From Saccharospirillum sp. (GTDB taxonomy: Bacteria; Pseudomonadota; Gammaproteobacteria; Pseudomonadales; Natronospirillaceae): a DNA stretch of 64,000 bases. Positions 8,598 to 17,596 of the stretch are shown here, piece by piece. Each line of letters starts with the position of its first letter. The stretch's first letter is position 1. The notes beneath the pieces were generated by a model that worked only from the letters and a program-made list of their open reading frames with translations, was not told the origin of the DNA and searched no databases. The position numbers and the translations under genes were made by a program. The stretch is taken from the NCBI GenBank assembly GCA_018402545.1, contig JAGYIL010000001.1, positions 434,001 through 498,000 on the forward strand, in the 5' to 3' direction.

Positions 8598-9992
8598 ATG
8601 ACAGCCGCACCGTCATTGACTCAAACCGAACACTGGCAACATCAGGGTGCCGATCACATGCTGCACCCTTTTGGTGACAGCGGTGCCATTGGCCGTGAGG
8701 GTGCTCGCATTATTACGCGGGCCGAGGGCGTGATGCTCTGGGACAGCGAAGGCAATGAGTATCTGGATGCCTTTGCCGGGCTCTGGTGTGTGAACCTGGG
8801 GTATGGCCGGCAGGAACTGGTCGATGCTGCCAGCAAGCAGATGAGTGAATTGCCCTACTACAATCTGTTTTTCAAATCGGCGACACCACCGGCAGTCGAA
8901 CTGGCCGGGGCTCTGGCCGAGATTGCGCCGAAGCACATCAATCATACCTTCTTTACCAACTCCGGCAGCGAAGCCAACGATACTGTGCTGCGCATGGTGC
9001 GGCGGTACTGGGATTTGCAGGGCAAGCCTGAGAAGAAAACCATCATCGGCCGCCACAATGGCTATCACGGCTCAACGGTGGCGGGTGCCAGTCTGGGCGG
9101 CATGAGCCCCATGCATGCGCAGGGGGACTTGCCCATTCCCGGCATTGCCCACATTCGTCAGCCTTATTGGTATGGTGAGGGCGGAGATCTTTCGCCAGAC
9201 GAATTTGGTCTGGTAGCGGCGCGAGCCCTTGAAGAGAAAATTCTGGAGCTGGGGCCTGAAACGGTGGGTGCGTTTATTGCCGAACCGATTCAGGGCGCCG
9301 GTGGCGTGATTATTCCGCCCGATACCTACTGGCCGGAAATCGAACGCATCGTCAAACGCTATGATCTACTGTTAGTGGTTGATGAGGTGATTTGTGGTTT
9401 CGGCCGCACCGGTGAATGGTTCGGGTCCGACTATTACGGTCTGACGCCGGATCTGATGCCCATCGCCAAGGGCCTGTCGTCCGGGTATTTGCCCATTGGT
9501 GGCGTCATGGTGGCTGATCGGGTCGCCGAGGTGTTCAAAGCCAGTGGTGGTGAGTTCAATCACGGCTTTACCTATTCAGGGCATCCGGTCTGTGCAGCCG
9601 TAGCATTGGAAAATGTGCGGATTCTGCGTGAAGAAGGCATTGTTGACCGGGTCCGTGAGGAAACGGCACCTTACTTGCAGGCACAGCTGCAGACGCTGGC
9701 GGACCACCCTCTGGTGGGTGAGGTCCGGGGCGTGGGTATGTTGGGTGCGGTTGAACTGGTTCAGGATAAAGTCAGCCGTAGCCGCTACCCTGAAGAAGGC
9801 CGGGTAGGTACCCTGTGCCGGGACTACGCTCTGGCAGGGGGCCTGGTGTTGCGCGCCACCGGTGACACCATGCTGATGTCGCCGCCGCTGGTGATCAAAC
9901 CGGACGAGATCGATGAACTTGTTGCCAGAACGCGCCGGGCACTGGACCAGACCCTGGCTCAGTTGCAGAAAGAATTCCCGGCCGGGGAATAA
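8598..9992 (+). CDS. spuC: Putrescine/polyamine aminotransferase (class III, PLP)
   Basis: SpuC-type enzymes transfer the amino group of putrescine to pyruvate, giving 4-aminobutanal. The 464-residue protein is a class III aminotransferase. LLVVDEVICGFGRTGEW supplies the PLP-ring aspartate, and the PLP lysine is near residue 291 in PIAKGLSSGYLP. FFTNSGSEANDT is the phosphate-binding loop. An in-frame start exists at 8472, but that would run through the palindrome; the ATG at 8598 follows GAAAGGGGG and gives the family length. It offers a transamination route alongside the glutamylation route encoded just upstream. Omega-amino acid:pyruvate transaminase activity on other amines is possible. 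Confidence 0.88.
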   Translation: MTAAPSLTQTEHWQHQGADHMLHPFGDSGAIGREGARIITRAEGVMLWDSEGNEYLDAFAGLWCVNLGYGRQELVDAASKQMSELPYYNLFFKSATPPAVELAGALAEIAPKHINHTFFTNSGSEANDTVLRMVRRYWDLQGKPEKKTIIGRHNGYHGSTVAGASLGGMSPMHAQGDLPIPGIAHIRQPYWYGEGGDLSPDEFGLVAARALEEKILELGPETVGAFIAEPIQGAGGVIIPPDTYWPEIERIVKRYDLLLVVDEVICGFGRTGEWFGSDYYGLTPDLMPIAKGLSSGYLPIGGVMVADRVAEVFKASGGEFNHGFTYSGHPVCAAVALENVRILREEGIVDRVREETAPYLQAQLQTLADHPLVGEVRGVGMLGAVELVQDKVSRSRYPEEGRVGTLCRDYALAGGLVLRATGDTMLMSPPLVIKPDEIDELVARTRRALDQTLAQLQKEFPAGE

Positions 9993-10101
9993 ATTCTTTT
10001 GGTGTTTTGATCATCTCATTTTACTGTAGGCAGGTGGTCTGGAGGCTGGCGTGGTCAGCCGAAGGTCCGAATAAAAAAATGATGCAGGGGAGTATCTTTC
10101 G

Positions 10102-11193
10102 ATGAGTAAACATAAGAAGACCATTGCCATCGCCGCACTGGCGGCGGCCGTTGCGGGAACGGCGATCGCCGAAGATCGCGTTGTTTATATCTATAACTGG
10201 TCTGACTACATTGGCCCGGACACGCTGGAAGACTTTACCGAAGCGACCGGCATTGAAGTTGTCTACGACGTTTTCGACTCCAACGACGTACTGGAAGCCA
10301 AGGTGCTGTCCGGCCAGACTGGCTATGACCTGGTTGTCCCGACCACAAACTACATGGCGCGTCAGATTCAGGCCGGTGCTTACCAGAAGCTCGACAAGTC
10401 CAAGCTGACCAATTACGACAACCTCGACATGGAGTTGTTGGAGCGTCTCGAGAACTTCGACGCGGGCAATGAATACTCGGTTCCCTACCAGTGGGGCACC
10501 AACGGTATTGGCTACAACGTCGGCAAGATTCAGGAAATTCTGGGCGACGATGCACCGATTGGCAGCTGGGATCTGGTGTTCGATCCGCAATACGCCTCAC
10601 AACTGGCCGAATGCGGTATTACCTTCCTCGATTCCGGTAACGAAATCTTCCCGCTGATACTTCAGTATATGGGCCGTGACCCCTATAGCCGCAGCGTAGC
10701 GGACTACCGTGCCGCACTGAACGAATTGAATAAGGTGCGTCCGTACATTCAGTATTTCCACAGTTCACGCTACATTTCCGATCTGGCTAACGGTGAGGTC
10801 TGTGTATCCATCGGCTGGTCCGGTGATGTATTCCAGGCCATGTGGCGTGCCGAAGAAGCGGAAAACGATGTCTCGGTTGACTACTTCATTCCCGAAGAAG
10901 GCACTGTGCTCTGGTCTGACATGATGGTGATTCCGGCGGACGCCCGCAATGTGGAAGAAGCCCACGAGTTCATCAACTTCGTGCTGGAGCCCGAAGTGGC
11001 TGCAGGCATCACCAACTACGTCTGGTATGGCAGCCCGGTTGAAGCGGCCAACCCGTTCATTGACCCGGAAATTCTTGAAAACCCGGGCATCTATCCACCG
11101 GAAGGTACTGAGTTGTTCACCAACGAAATTCTGCCCAACAGCATCATGCGGGAAATTACACGCAGCTGGACTCGTTTCAAGTCTGGCAGCTGA
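10102..11193 (+). CDS. potF: Periplasmic putrescine/spermidine-binding protein
   Basis: This is the solute-binding component of a polyamine ABC transporter. The 363 residues start with a signal peptide (MSKHKKTIAIAALAAAVAGT, cleavage expected after AIA at residue 23). They continue with VVYIYNWSDYIGPDTLEDF, the hallmark of PotF/SpuD proteins. GCAGGGGAG precedes the ATG. Pseudomonas has two such genes (spuD, spuE) at this place; only one is present here. A strong hairpin after the stop codon separates it from potGHI. Whether it binds putrescine or spermidine better cannot be told by eye. Confidence 0.92.
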   Translation: MSKHKKTIAIAALAAAVAGTAIAEDRVVYIYNWSDYIGPDTLEDFTEATGIEVVYDVFDSNDVLEAKVLSGQTGYDLVVPTTNYMARQIQAGAYQKLDKSKLTNYDNLDMELLERLENFDAGNEYSVPYQWGTNGIGYNVGKIQEILGDDAPIGSWDLVFDPQYASQLAECGITFLDSGNEIFPLILQYMGRDPYSRSVADYRAALNELNKVRPYIQYFHSSRYISDLANGEVCVSIGWSGDVFQAMWRAEEAENDVSVDYFIPEEGTVLWSDMMVIPADARNVEEAHEFINFVLEPEVAAGITNYVWYGSPVEAANPFIDPEILENPGIYPPEGTELFTNEILPNSIMREITRSWTRFKSGS

Positions 11194-11213
11194 GTTAACC
11201 GAATGAACGACAA

Positions 11214-11236
11214 CGGGGCCGGTTAATCCGGCCCCG
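11214..11236 (+). terminator. Hairpin between potF and potG, probable attenuator
   Basis: GGGGCCGG-TTAAT-CCGGCCCC forms a perfect GC-rich stem 21 bases after the potF stop codon. No T-run follows, so it may be a 3' stabilising or partial termination structure. Such a structure would let the binding protein exceed the membrane components. A further 9-bp inverted repeat (CTGCTCCAA at 11243, TTGGAGCAG at 11290) follows in the same 200-base gap. Confidence 0.55.
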
Positions 11237-11393
11237 ACATTTCTGCTCCAAGCGGTACTGTAACAAGTGCACAAGAAACACCAGTAGGTTTGGAGCAGGG
11301 CTGTAAGCCCGATGCAGGGTTCAATGGGGCGATTGCCCATTATTCACAAATAGACTCGGTAATATTAGCCAGCGTGACAGGGGAGACACCCAG

Positions 11394-12536
11394 ATGGCAT
11401 TAGCGGCCGGCGCGCGCCGACAACAGCATGAAGCCAGTACAGAAGCGAAAAAAACGCTGCTCAGTATTGAAAAAGTGACCAAGTACTTCGATGAAGACCT
11501 GGCGGTTGATAACGTCTCGCTGGAGGTTCGTCAGGGTGAGATTTTTGCGCTATTGGGGGCGTCCGGATCGGGCAAGTCAACTCTGTTGCGAATGATGGCC
11601 GGTTTCGAGAATCCGACCGAAGGGCGCATCCTGCTGGAGGGGGAGGACATTACCCATCAACCGCCTTACCAGCGTCAGATCAATATGATGTTTCAGTCCT
11701 ATGCATTGTTTCCACATATGACCGTGGAACAAAACCTGGCTTTCGGCCTGAAGCAGGAAAAGCTCTCGAAAGACGTGATCATCGATCGGGTGCAACGCAT
11801 GCTGAAGCTGGTGCATATGGAAAAGTATGCGCGACGCAAGCCGCACCAGTTGTCCGGCGGCCAGAGGCAGCGAGTGGCCCTGGCGCGCAGCCTGGCCAAG
11901 CAACCCAAATTGTTGCTGCTTGATGAACCCATGGGCGCACTCGATAAAAAATTGCGTACCGAAATGCAGCTCGAAGTGGTCGACATTCTGGAAAACGTGG
12001 GCGTGACCTGTGTGATGGTAACGCACGATCAGGAAGAAGCCATGACCATGGCCGACCGCATTGCCATTATGGACCAGGGCTTTATTCAACAGGTCGGCTC
12101 ACCGGTCGATATTTACGAAAGCCCGAACAGTCGTATGGTGGCCGAGTTCATTGGTTCGGTTAACCTGTTCGATGGACAGATCATCGACGATCAGGAAGAT
12201 CATATGACGCTGCATACCGATGATCTGGATGCCGATATCTACATTGGCCACGGGGTGACCTCCGGTGTCGATGAACGCAGCATGCTGTTCGCCCTGCGCC
12301 CGGAAAAAACCCTGATGACCCGGGAAAAACCCGAAGGTGATTACAACTGGTCGTCCGGTATTGTGCACGATATCGCCTACCTGGGTGGTCACACCGTATA
12401 TTACGTCCGGTTGCCGCAGGGCAAGATCGTTCAGTGTTTTCTGGCGAACGTCGAACGCCGTGCTGACCGGCCGACCTGGGATGACCCGGTCTATGTACAC
12501 TGGGCCAGTGACAGTGGCGTGGTGCTACGCTCATGA
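11394..12536 (+). CDS. potG: Polyamine ABC transporter ATP-binding protein
   Basis: This is the ATPase subunit that drives polyamine import. The 380-residue protein has Walker A GASGSGKS (residues 55-62), the ABC signature LSGGQ (153-157), Walker B LLLLDEP (173-179) and the H-loop in [12 protein letters not shown]-terminal TOBE-type regulatory region follows. GGGGAG precedes the ATG at 11394; an N-terminal extension of about 20 polar residues comes before the conserved [11 protein letters not shown]. It overlaps potH by four bases (ATGA), showing tight coupling. Confidence 0.93.
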   Translation: MALAAGARRQQHEASTEAKKTLLSIEKVTKYFDEDLAVDNVSLEVRQGEIFALLGASGSGKSTLLRMMAGFENPTEGRILLEGEDITHQPPYQRQINMMFQSYALFPHMTVEQNLAFGLKQEKLSKDVIIDRVQRMLKLVHMEKYARRKPHQLSGGQRQRVALARSLAKQPKLLLLDEPMGALDKKLRTEMQLEVVDILENVGVTCVMVTHDQEEAMTMADRIAIMDQGFIQQVGSPVDIYESPNSRMVAEFIGSVNLFDGQIIDDQEDHMTLHTDDLDADIYIGHGVTSGVDERSMLFALRPEKTLMTREKPEGDYNWSSGIVHDIAYLGGHTVYYVRLPQGKIVQCFLANVERRADRPTWDDPVYVHWASDSGVVLRS

Positions 12537-13435
12537 AAAAACTCGATCTGGCTCGCGTTGTGCCGGGTGGTCGCCGCTGGGTGATTGCCGGGCCTTTCCT
12601 CTGGTTGCTGGTGTTTTTCTTCATGCCGTTCGTGATGGTGGCGAAGATATCGGTGTCGGAAACCTTTCTGGGCATTCCGCCGTACACGGCGATGTTTGAA
12701 TGGCTGGATCAGACGCTGAACATCCGCATGACCTTCAGCAACTACGCCTGGTTGCTCAGTGATGATCTGTACATTCGCGCCTACTGGAATTCGATCAAGA
12801 TCGCCTTTAATGCAACCGTTTTCTGTTTGCTGTTGGGTTACCCCATGGCGTATGCCATCGCCAAGGCGCCATCGCGTTTGCAGACCACCTGGTTGCTGCT
12901 TGTGCTATTGCCCAGTTGGACATCGTTTTTGATTCGGGTTTACGCCTGGATGGGCTTGCTGGGTAACAACGGGGTGTTCAACAACTTCATGATCTGGATT
13001 GGTCTTATCGATAGCCCAATTCAAATGCTTAACACCAATTTTGCGGTGTACATCGGGGTGGTGTATTCCTACCTGCCGTTTATGGTGTTGCCGTTGTACG
13101 CCAACCTGGTCAAGCACGACAATGCCTTGCTGGAGGCCGCCAGCGACCTGGGCGCCCGCAAAGTAACCTCCTTTTTCCGCATAACCCTGCCTTTGTCGGT
13201 TAATGGCATCATTGCGGGCTCGATGCTGGTATTTATTCCGGTGGTGGGCGAATACGTGATTCCTGAACTTCTGGGCGGTGCCGAAACACTGATGATCGGC
13301 AAGGTCTTGTGGCAGGAGTTCTTTAACAATCGCGACTGGCCGGTCGCCTCGGCGCTGGCGGTGCTGATGATCCTGTTGCTGATCATTCCGATCATGCTCT
13401 TCCACCGCTATCAGAACAAGGAGACGGGGCTATGA
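12533..13435 (+). CDS. potH: Polyamine ABC transporter permease PotH
   Basis: This is one of the two inner-membrane channel subunits. The 300 residues give about six hydrophobic segments, the first at residues 19-42. The EAA loop that contacts the ATPase reads EAASDLGARKVTSFFRITLPLS. It overlaps potG by ATGA and potI by ATGA, so the three are translated as a unit. It corresponds to spuG of Pseudomonas. Confidence 0.92.
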   Translation: MKKLDLARVVPGGRRWVIAGPFLWLLVFFFMPFVMVAKISVSETFLGIPPYTAMFEWLDQTLNIRMTFSNYAWLLSDDLYIRAYWNSIKIAFNATVFCLLLGYPMAYAIAKAPSRLQTTWLLLVLLPSWTSFLIRVYAWMGLLGNNGVFNNFMIWIGLIDSPIQMLNTNFAVYIGVVYSYLPFMVLPLYANLVKHDNALLEAASDLGARKVTSFFRITLPLSVNGIIAGSMLVFIPVVGEYVIPELLGGAETLMIGKVLWQEFFNNRDWPVASALAVLMILLLIIPIMLFHRYQNKETGL

Positions 13436-14268
13436 AGTCGGGTCGTTTCAGTCTCAGCGTCATCATTTTCTGGCTTGGCATCTTTTTCCTCTATGGCCCG
13501 ATGCTGATGCTGATTATTTATTCGTTCAACGCCTCGCGCATGGTGCAGGTGTGGGCCGGCTGGTCGACGCGCTGGTACGGTGAGCTGTTTCAGGACCAGC
13601 AACTGATGAGCGCCGTAGGCCGCTCCCTGCAGATCGCCTTTTACTCGGCCAGCACGGCCGTAGTGATCGGCATGCTGGCCTCCATCGTGATGATCCGCTT
13701 CACCCGTTTTCGCGGCCGTACCCTGTTCAGCGGCATGATTACCGCGCCGCTGGTGATGCCCGATGTGATCATCGGTATTTCCATGCTGTTGTTGTTTGTG
13801 GCCATGGCACAGTCGCTCGGCTGGCCGGCCCAGCGCGGCATGCTGACGATCTGGATCGCCCACACGACCTTTTGCGTGGCTTATTCGACCGTGGTGATCA
13901 GTTCCCGGCTGCGAGAGATGGACCAGAGCCTCGAAGAGGCGGCGCTTGATCTCGGGGCAACACCCATCAAGGCTTTCTTCCTGGTTACCCTGCCGGTGAT
14001 TTCGCCGGCGATCATTTCCGCCTGGCTGCTCTCGTTCACCCTGTCGCTCGATGACGTGGTGATCGCCAGCTTTGTGACCGGACCCGGGGCCACTACGTTG
14101 CCGATTGAAGTGTTCAGCCAGGTCAAGCTGGGCGTGACGCCCAAAATCAATGCGCTGGCGACGATCATTATTGGTGTCGTATCTATCGTGGCTTTCTCCA
14201 GCTGGCTGCTGTTCCGCAAAATCGATCAGCACAACCGGGCCGCGGCTCGCATGGCTGCGCAGGGTTAA
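13432..14268 (+). CDS. potI: Polyamine ABC transporter permease PotI
   Basis: This is the second channel subunit, 278 residues with about six transmembrane segments. Its EAA loop reads EEAALDLGATPIKAFFLVTLPVI. The order potF-potG-potH-potI is the standard one. It is the last gene of the plus-strand polyamine series; copy C of the palindromic element lies just beyond it. It corresponds to spuH of Pseudomonas. Confidence 0.92.
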   Translation: MKSGRFSLSVIIFWLGIFFLYGPMLMLIIYSFNASRMVQVWAGWSTRWYGELFQDQQLMSAVGRSLQIAFYSASTAVVIGMLASIVMIRFTRFRGRTLFSGMITAPLVMPDVIIGISMLLLFVAMAQSLGWPAQRGMLTIWIAHTTFCVAYSTVVISSRLREMDQSLEEAALDLGATPIKAFFLVTLPVISPAIISAWLLSFTLSLDDVVIASFVTGPGATTLPIEVFSQVKLGVTPKINALATIIIGVVSIVAFSSWLLFRKIDQHNRAAARMAAQG

Positions 14269-14320
14269 GGCAGTTCCTCTCTTGTGGCTTCAAGTTTCGG
14301 AGTTTGCATACTGTGAGCAG

Positions 14321-14425
14321 CGGTTACCGGGGGTGCCCCTGTGGGGTAGTCCGCAGCATGGATGCTGTGGTCTAGGCTCCATGGATGGATTCACGCCGAC
14401 CCCACAGGGGCATCCGCGGTAGCCG
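14321..14425 (+). repeat. Cloverleaf-like palindromic element, copy C
   Basis: This occupies the middle of the 310-base potI-birA gap, which holds no other feature I can support. The arms (14321-14346 and 14400-14425) pair at 18 of 20 inner positions, one of the exceptions being G-T, and continue outward for six more pairs. Hairpin 1 is CCGCAGCA-TGGA-TGCTGTGG with one G-T pair, then TCTAGGC and TCCA-TGGA-TGGA. It lacks the third hairpin, like copy B. Confidence 0.9.
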
Positions 14426-14578
14426 GTGCGGACCAATACCACCCAGACAACCTAACCTCCGAATCTTGTGTTGTTACGGTTCGCTCTGGGCCGTGGCCTC
14501 AAATTTCCCTATGATGTGCACTGACCGGGCAAGGCCTGCCCGTTACCCGTCCTGTTATCGCAAGGTTGCCCCGACTGC

Positions 14579-15544
14579 ATGAAAAGCCTGTATCGATTAT
14601 TGCCGCTATTGTCCCACCAGCAGTTTACCTCTGGCCAGGCACTGGCTGACGAACTACAGGTGACGCGGCCCACGGTGTCCAACTGGGTGGCTGAGCTGGT
14701 GGCTCAGGGTGTGGATGTGTATTCGGTGAAGGGGCGGGGTTACCGGCTGGCCGAACCGGTCAGTCTGCTCGACCGGGAGCGGATACTGAGCTTGCTATCG
14801 GGTGAGGTGACGCGCCGCTTGTCGGTGCTGGATATCCGTACTGATGTCGATTCCACAAACGCCTGGGTGTTGGCGCAGCCGCCCGCGCCGGGTCGCTGGT
14901 CGGTCTGTACCGCCGATTATCAGCACCAGGGTCGGGGCCGCCGGGGTCGGGCCTGGCAGAGTCCGCCCGCCAGCAGTGTTATGGTCTCGGCGGCGGTGCG
15001 GGAATCGCTGACGGGCGATGCCCTTTATGCCGCCAGCCTGGTGGTCGGTGTGGCCGTGGTGCGGGCTATTCGGCAGATTACGACCTTGTCAGTCGCCTTG
15101 AAATGGCCCAACGACATTTATTATGAAGGTCGCAAACTCGGCGGTGTGCTGTGCGAGCTGCAGGGTAACCCGCTCGATCAGCCCGTATTGGTCATCGGCA
15201 TCGGGCTGAATGTGAACGCCGCGCCGCCGGGGCTGGATCGCGACATCGCCTGCTTGCGTGATCTCTCCGGTCGGTTTATTGATCGCAATGACTTGTTGGC
15301 GGCCTTGCTTAATGAACTGCACAGCGTGCTGGCCAGGCTGACGCAGCCGGGTGGTTTGGCGGATTTGCTGCGAGAGTGGTCCGAATACGATTGCTTGTTG
15401 AACCGGTCGGTCACGCTGGTGCAGGGCGGCGGGCAAGAGGTTGTGGTTGCTCGCGGCATCGATGCCCAGGGGCAGCTGATCGTTGATGACGAAGACGGGC
15501 AACGCAGAACCGTCAATGGCGGGGAGGTGTCGGTACTATGGTAA
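14579..15544 (+). CDS. birA: Bifunctional biotin-protein ligase / biotin operon repressor
   Basis: BirA activates biotin as biotinyl-AMP, attaches it to biotin carboxyl carrier protein and, in the long form, represses biotin genes. The 321-residue length and the N-terminal winged helix (LADELQVTRPTVSNWVAELV, about residues 24-43) show the bifunctional form. Ligase motifs are QGRGRRGRAWQSPP (the glycine-arginine loop) and KWPNDIYYEGRKLGG. The ATG at 14579 has no clear ribosome binding site. It is followed after 13 bases by coaX, a common gammaproteobacterial pairing. Confidence 0.93.
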   Translation: MKSLYRLLPLLSHQQFTSGQALADELQVTRPTVSNWVAELVAQGVDVYSVKGRGYRLAEPVSLLDRERILSLLSGEVTRRLSVLDIRTDVDSTNAWVLAQPPAPGRWSVCTADYQHQGRGRRGRAWQSPPASSVMVSAAVRESLTGDALYAASLVVGVAVVRAIRQITTLSVALKWPNDIYYEGRKLGGVLCELQGNPLDQPVLVIGIGLNVNAAPPGLDRDIACLRDLSGRFIDRNDLLAALLNELHSVLARLTQPGGLADLLREWSEYDCLLNRSVTLVQGGGQEVVVARGIDAQGQLIVDDEDGQRRTVNGGEVSVLW

Positions 15545-15557
15545 AGCTGGCGAGTGA

Positions 15558-16298
15558 GTGGCGGCTATGACACCGATTCAGGAGGCCGAAGTCCTGTTTC
15601 TCGACTGCGGAAACAGCCGGTGCAAATATCGCATGGGTGAGCGCCGGGGCTATTGGCTCGACATTGATGCGGCACTGGCCGATATAAACCATTGGCAACC
15701 CATGCAGGTAGTCATCGCGACCGTCTCTGCCTTCGGCGCCCGGCTTCGCGAAGCGCTGTCAGCGTCCGGTCGATGCAAGATCAGCGTAATAGCGGTGCGA
15801 AATGGCTGGCACGGGATTCAGCTGGCCTATCCCGACCCCTCACGCTACGGAGTGGATCGCTGGCTGACACTAATCGCCGTGCGCCACTGGCAGCAGAACG
15901 TGGTGGTTGTAGATGCCGGCACCGCGCTGACCATCGATGCGCTGGATGCCAGCGGGCAGCACCGGGGTGGCTATATCGTGCCCGGTCTGGCGCTGATGCG
16001 CCGTGCGCTGGTAAGTGATACATTCGCGTTACCGGCCGTGGCCGCGAGCCAGAGCAAGGCACCCGGGCACAGCACTGCCGATGCCATCGCCAATGGCGCG
16101 GTACTGACGCTCAGTGCGGCGGTTAACTCGGCTTGGTTGGAATATGCCTTGTCGCCCTGCCGCCTGGTCTGGACCGGAGGCGATGCGCCGGTACTGGCAG
16201 GGCAGGTAGAGCCCGCCGGAGAGCAGATGCCGGACCTGGTCATCGACGGTATGAAACAACTCTATAAGGATGCGGCTTACATGGAATCTCTAGGATGA
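15558..16298 (+). CDS. coaX: Type III pantothenate kinase
   Basis: CoaX phosphorylates pantothenate, the first committed step of coenzyme A synthesis, and needs a monovalent cation. Family motifs are visible: LFLDCGNSRCKYR (P-loop-like, Asp16), YGVDRWLTL, and VVVDAGTALTIDALD followed by GGYIVPGLALM. The start is uncertain between GTG at 15558 (246 residues) and ATG at 15567 (243 residues). It overlaps the following SPOR gene by four bases. Confidence 0.9.
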   Translation: MAAMTPIQEAEVLFLDCGNSRCKYRMGERRGYWLDIDAALADINHWQPMQVVIATVSAFGARLREALSASGRCKISVIAVRNGWHGIQLAYPDPSRYGVDRWLTLIAVRHWQQNVVVVDAGTALTIDALDASGQHRGGYIVPGLALMRRALVSDTFALPAVAASQSKAPGHSTADAIANGAVLTLSAAVNSAWLEYALSPCRLVWTGGDAPVLAGQVEPAGEQMPDLVIDGMKQLYKDAAYMESLG

Positions 16299-16951
16299 AG
16301 TGGATAATTCTGACCCTGCTGGTGCTGAACCTGGCGCTGGGTGGCTATCAGTACTGGCAGACGACGCAGCCCGCCGTGCAGGTGGCTGAACCCTCGGTCG
16401 CACAAATGAACAATCTGGCGATCGACCAGGCGACGCGAAACCAGCTGGCAGAGCTGGAACAAACCGTGGTGGCTGAACCGGCGGTCGAGCCGTTGCAGTG
16501 CATTCGTATTACCGGTATCGCTGCTGAAGATCAGGCCGATATCATTCAATCCCGGTTGCGGGCATTGGAAGTATCGTCGGACATGAGCACCCGCGAGGAG
16601 ATTCTGCGTTCGGACTACTGGGTCGTGATTGGTCCCTTCGATACCGATCAGCAAGGTCGTGACCGCCTGGCGCAATTGCAGGCAGACGAGATCGAGAGTT
16701 TTCTGATCAACCAGGGCCGTCTCGCTGGCGGTATTTCACTGGGGTTGTTCTCATCGGACGCCAATGCCAGAACCCGGGTTTCTGAACTGGCCGGGCAAGA
16801 CATAGAGGCCCGGGTAGAGCGGGTAGACCGGACCCGCGAGGTCTGGGTGCTGACGGTCGGGGCTGAATCCGCCCGCCAGATATCCAACGCTGCTGTGGAT
16901 TCCATCGTCTCTGAATTTGAAGGGGCCTCGTTCCAGCGCTTCCGCTGTTAA
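16295..16951 (+). CDS. Membrane-anchored SPOR-domain protein
   Basis: This 218-residue protein has one N-terminal transmembrane helix (about residues 3-17) and a periplasmic remainder. The C-terminal stretch GGISLGLFSSDANARTRVSE and EVWVLTVG is a SPOR-like peptidoglycan-binding fold. SPOR domains bind denuded septal peptidoglycan, so a role near the division site is plausible but not shown. It overlaps coaX by ATGA. A gene of this kind at this position, before the tRNA-tuf cluster, is common in pseudomonads and relatives. Confidence 0.7.
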   Translation: MKWIILTLLVLNLALGGYQYWQTTQPAVQVAEPSVAQMNNLAIDQATRNQLAELEQTVVAEPAVEPLQCIRITGIAAEDQADIIQSRLRALEVSSDMSTREEILRSDYWVVIGPFDTDQQGRDRLAQLQADEIESFLINQGRLAGGISLGLFSSDANARTRVSELAGQDIEARVERVDRTREVWVLTVGAESARQISNAAVDSIVSEFEGASFQRFRC

Positions 16952-17020
16952 CGCTGTACGCCGCGGCAGGCCGGCTCTGGTGCGGCCCCGCAGCGGCGAC
17001 GCAAAACCCTTGCCGAACAG

Positions 17021-17049
17021 TTGCATTTCATTCCCATAATCAATAATAT
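17021..17049 (+). promoter_or_regulatory. Candidate sigma70 promoter P1 for the tRNA-tuf operon
   Basis: TTGCAT at 17021 and TAATAT at 17044 are separated by exactly 17 bases. It lies 130 bases upstream of tRNA-Tyr in the 228-base SPOR-tRNA gap. Confidence 0.5.
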
Positions 17050-17138
17050 GCGCGCCTCCTTGTTAGGCAAGGTGGGTTTTACCCGGTTTCATGTTGTCTA
17101 AGTGCTTGTTCTGATTGAGAAAAATTTAACGATCAGAG

Positions 17139-17167
17139 TTGACACCCTGGCAGGCTTCATGCAAACT
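17139..17167 (+). promoter_or_regulatory. Candidate sigma70 promoter P2 for the tRNA-tuf operon
   Basis: A perfect TTGACA at 17139 is followed after 17 bases by CAAACT at 17162. Its expected start point is a few bases before the mature tRNA-Tyr 5' end at 17180. The perfect -35 and the position make it the likelier main promoter. Confidence 0.55.
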
Positions 17168-17179
17168 TCCGCCCGGTTT

Positions 17180-17264
<85 letters not shown>

Positions 17265-17285
17265 TTTCCTCCTCCGGGAGGCAGT

Positions 17286-17359
<74 letters not shown>

Positions 17360-17421
17360 GATAGCGTTGTCGAAAGGCAGCCTTCGGGTTGTGCCTTCTG
17401 GTCTGTCTGCAGTGTTCGTTT

Positions 17422-17496
17422 GCTCGCGTAGCTCAGTGGTAGAGCACTCCATTGGTAATGGAGAGGTCATGAGTTCAAATCTCATCGTGAGCACCA
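17422..17496 (+). tRNA. tRNA-Thr (GGT anticodon)
   Basis: GCTCGCG pairs with CGTGAGC allowing one G-T pair, followed by A and CCA. The anticodon GGT is at 17454-17456 in the loop TTGGTAA. The order Tyr-Gly-Thr-tuf mirrors the tyrU-glyT-thrT-tufB operon of E. coli. Confidence 0.97.
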
Positions 17497-17596
17497 TATT
17501 TGTGGCCGGCGTTTTGGCTGGCTGAGTGAATCGGAAGGCAGGCACTTAACAGTGGCTGCCTTTTGCTTATGTGAATCCAGGTGAGAGGCTGGGACT

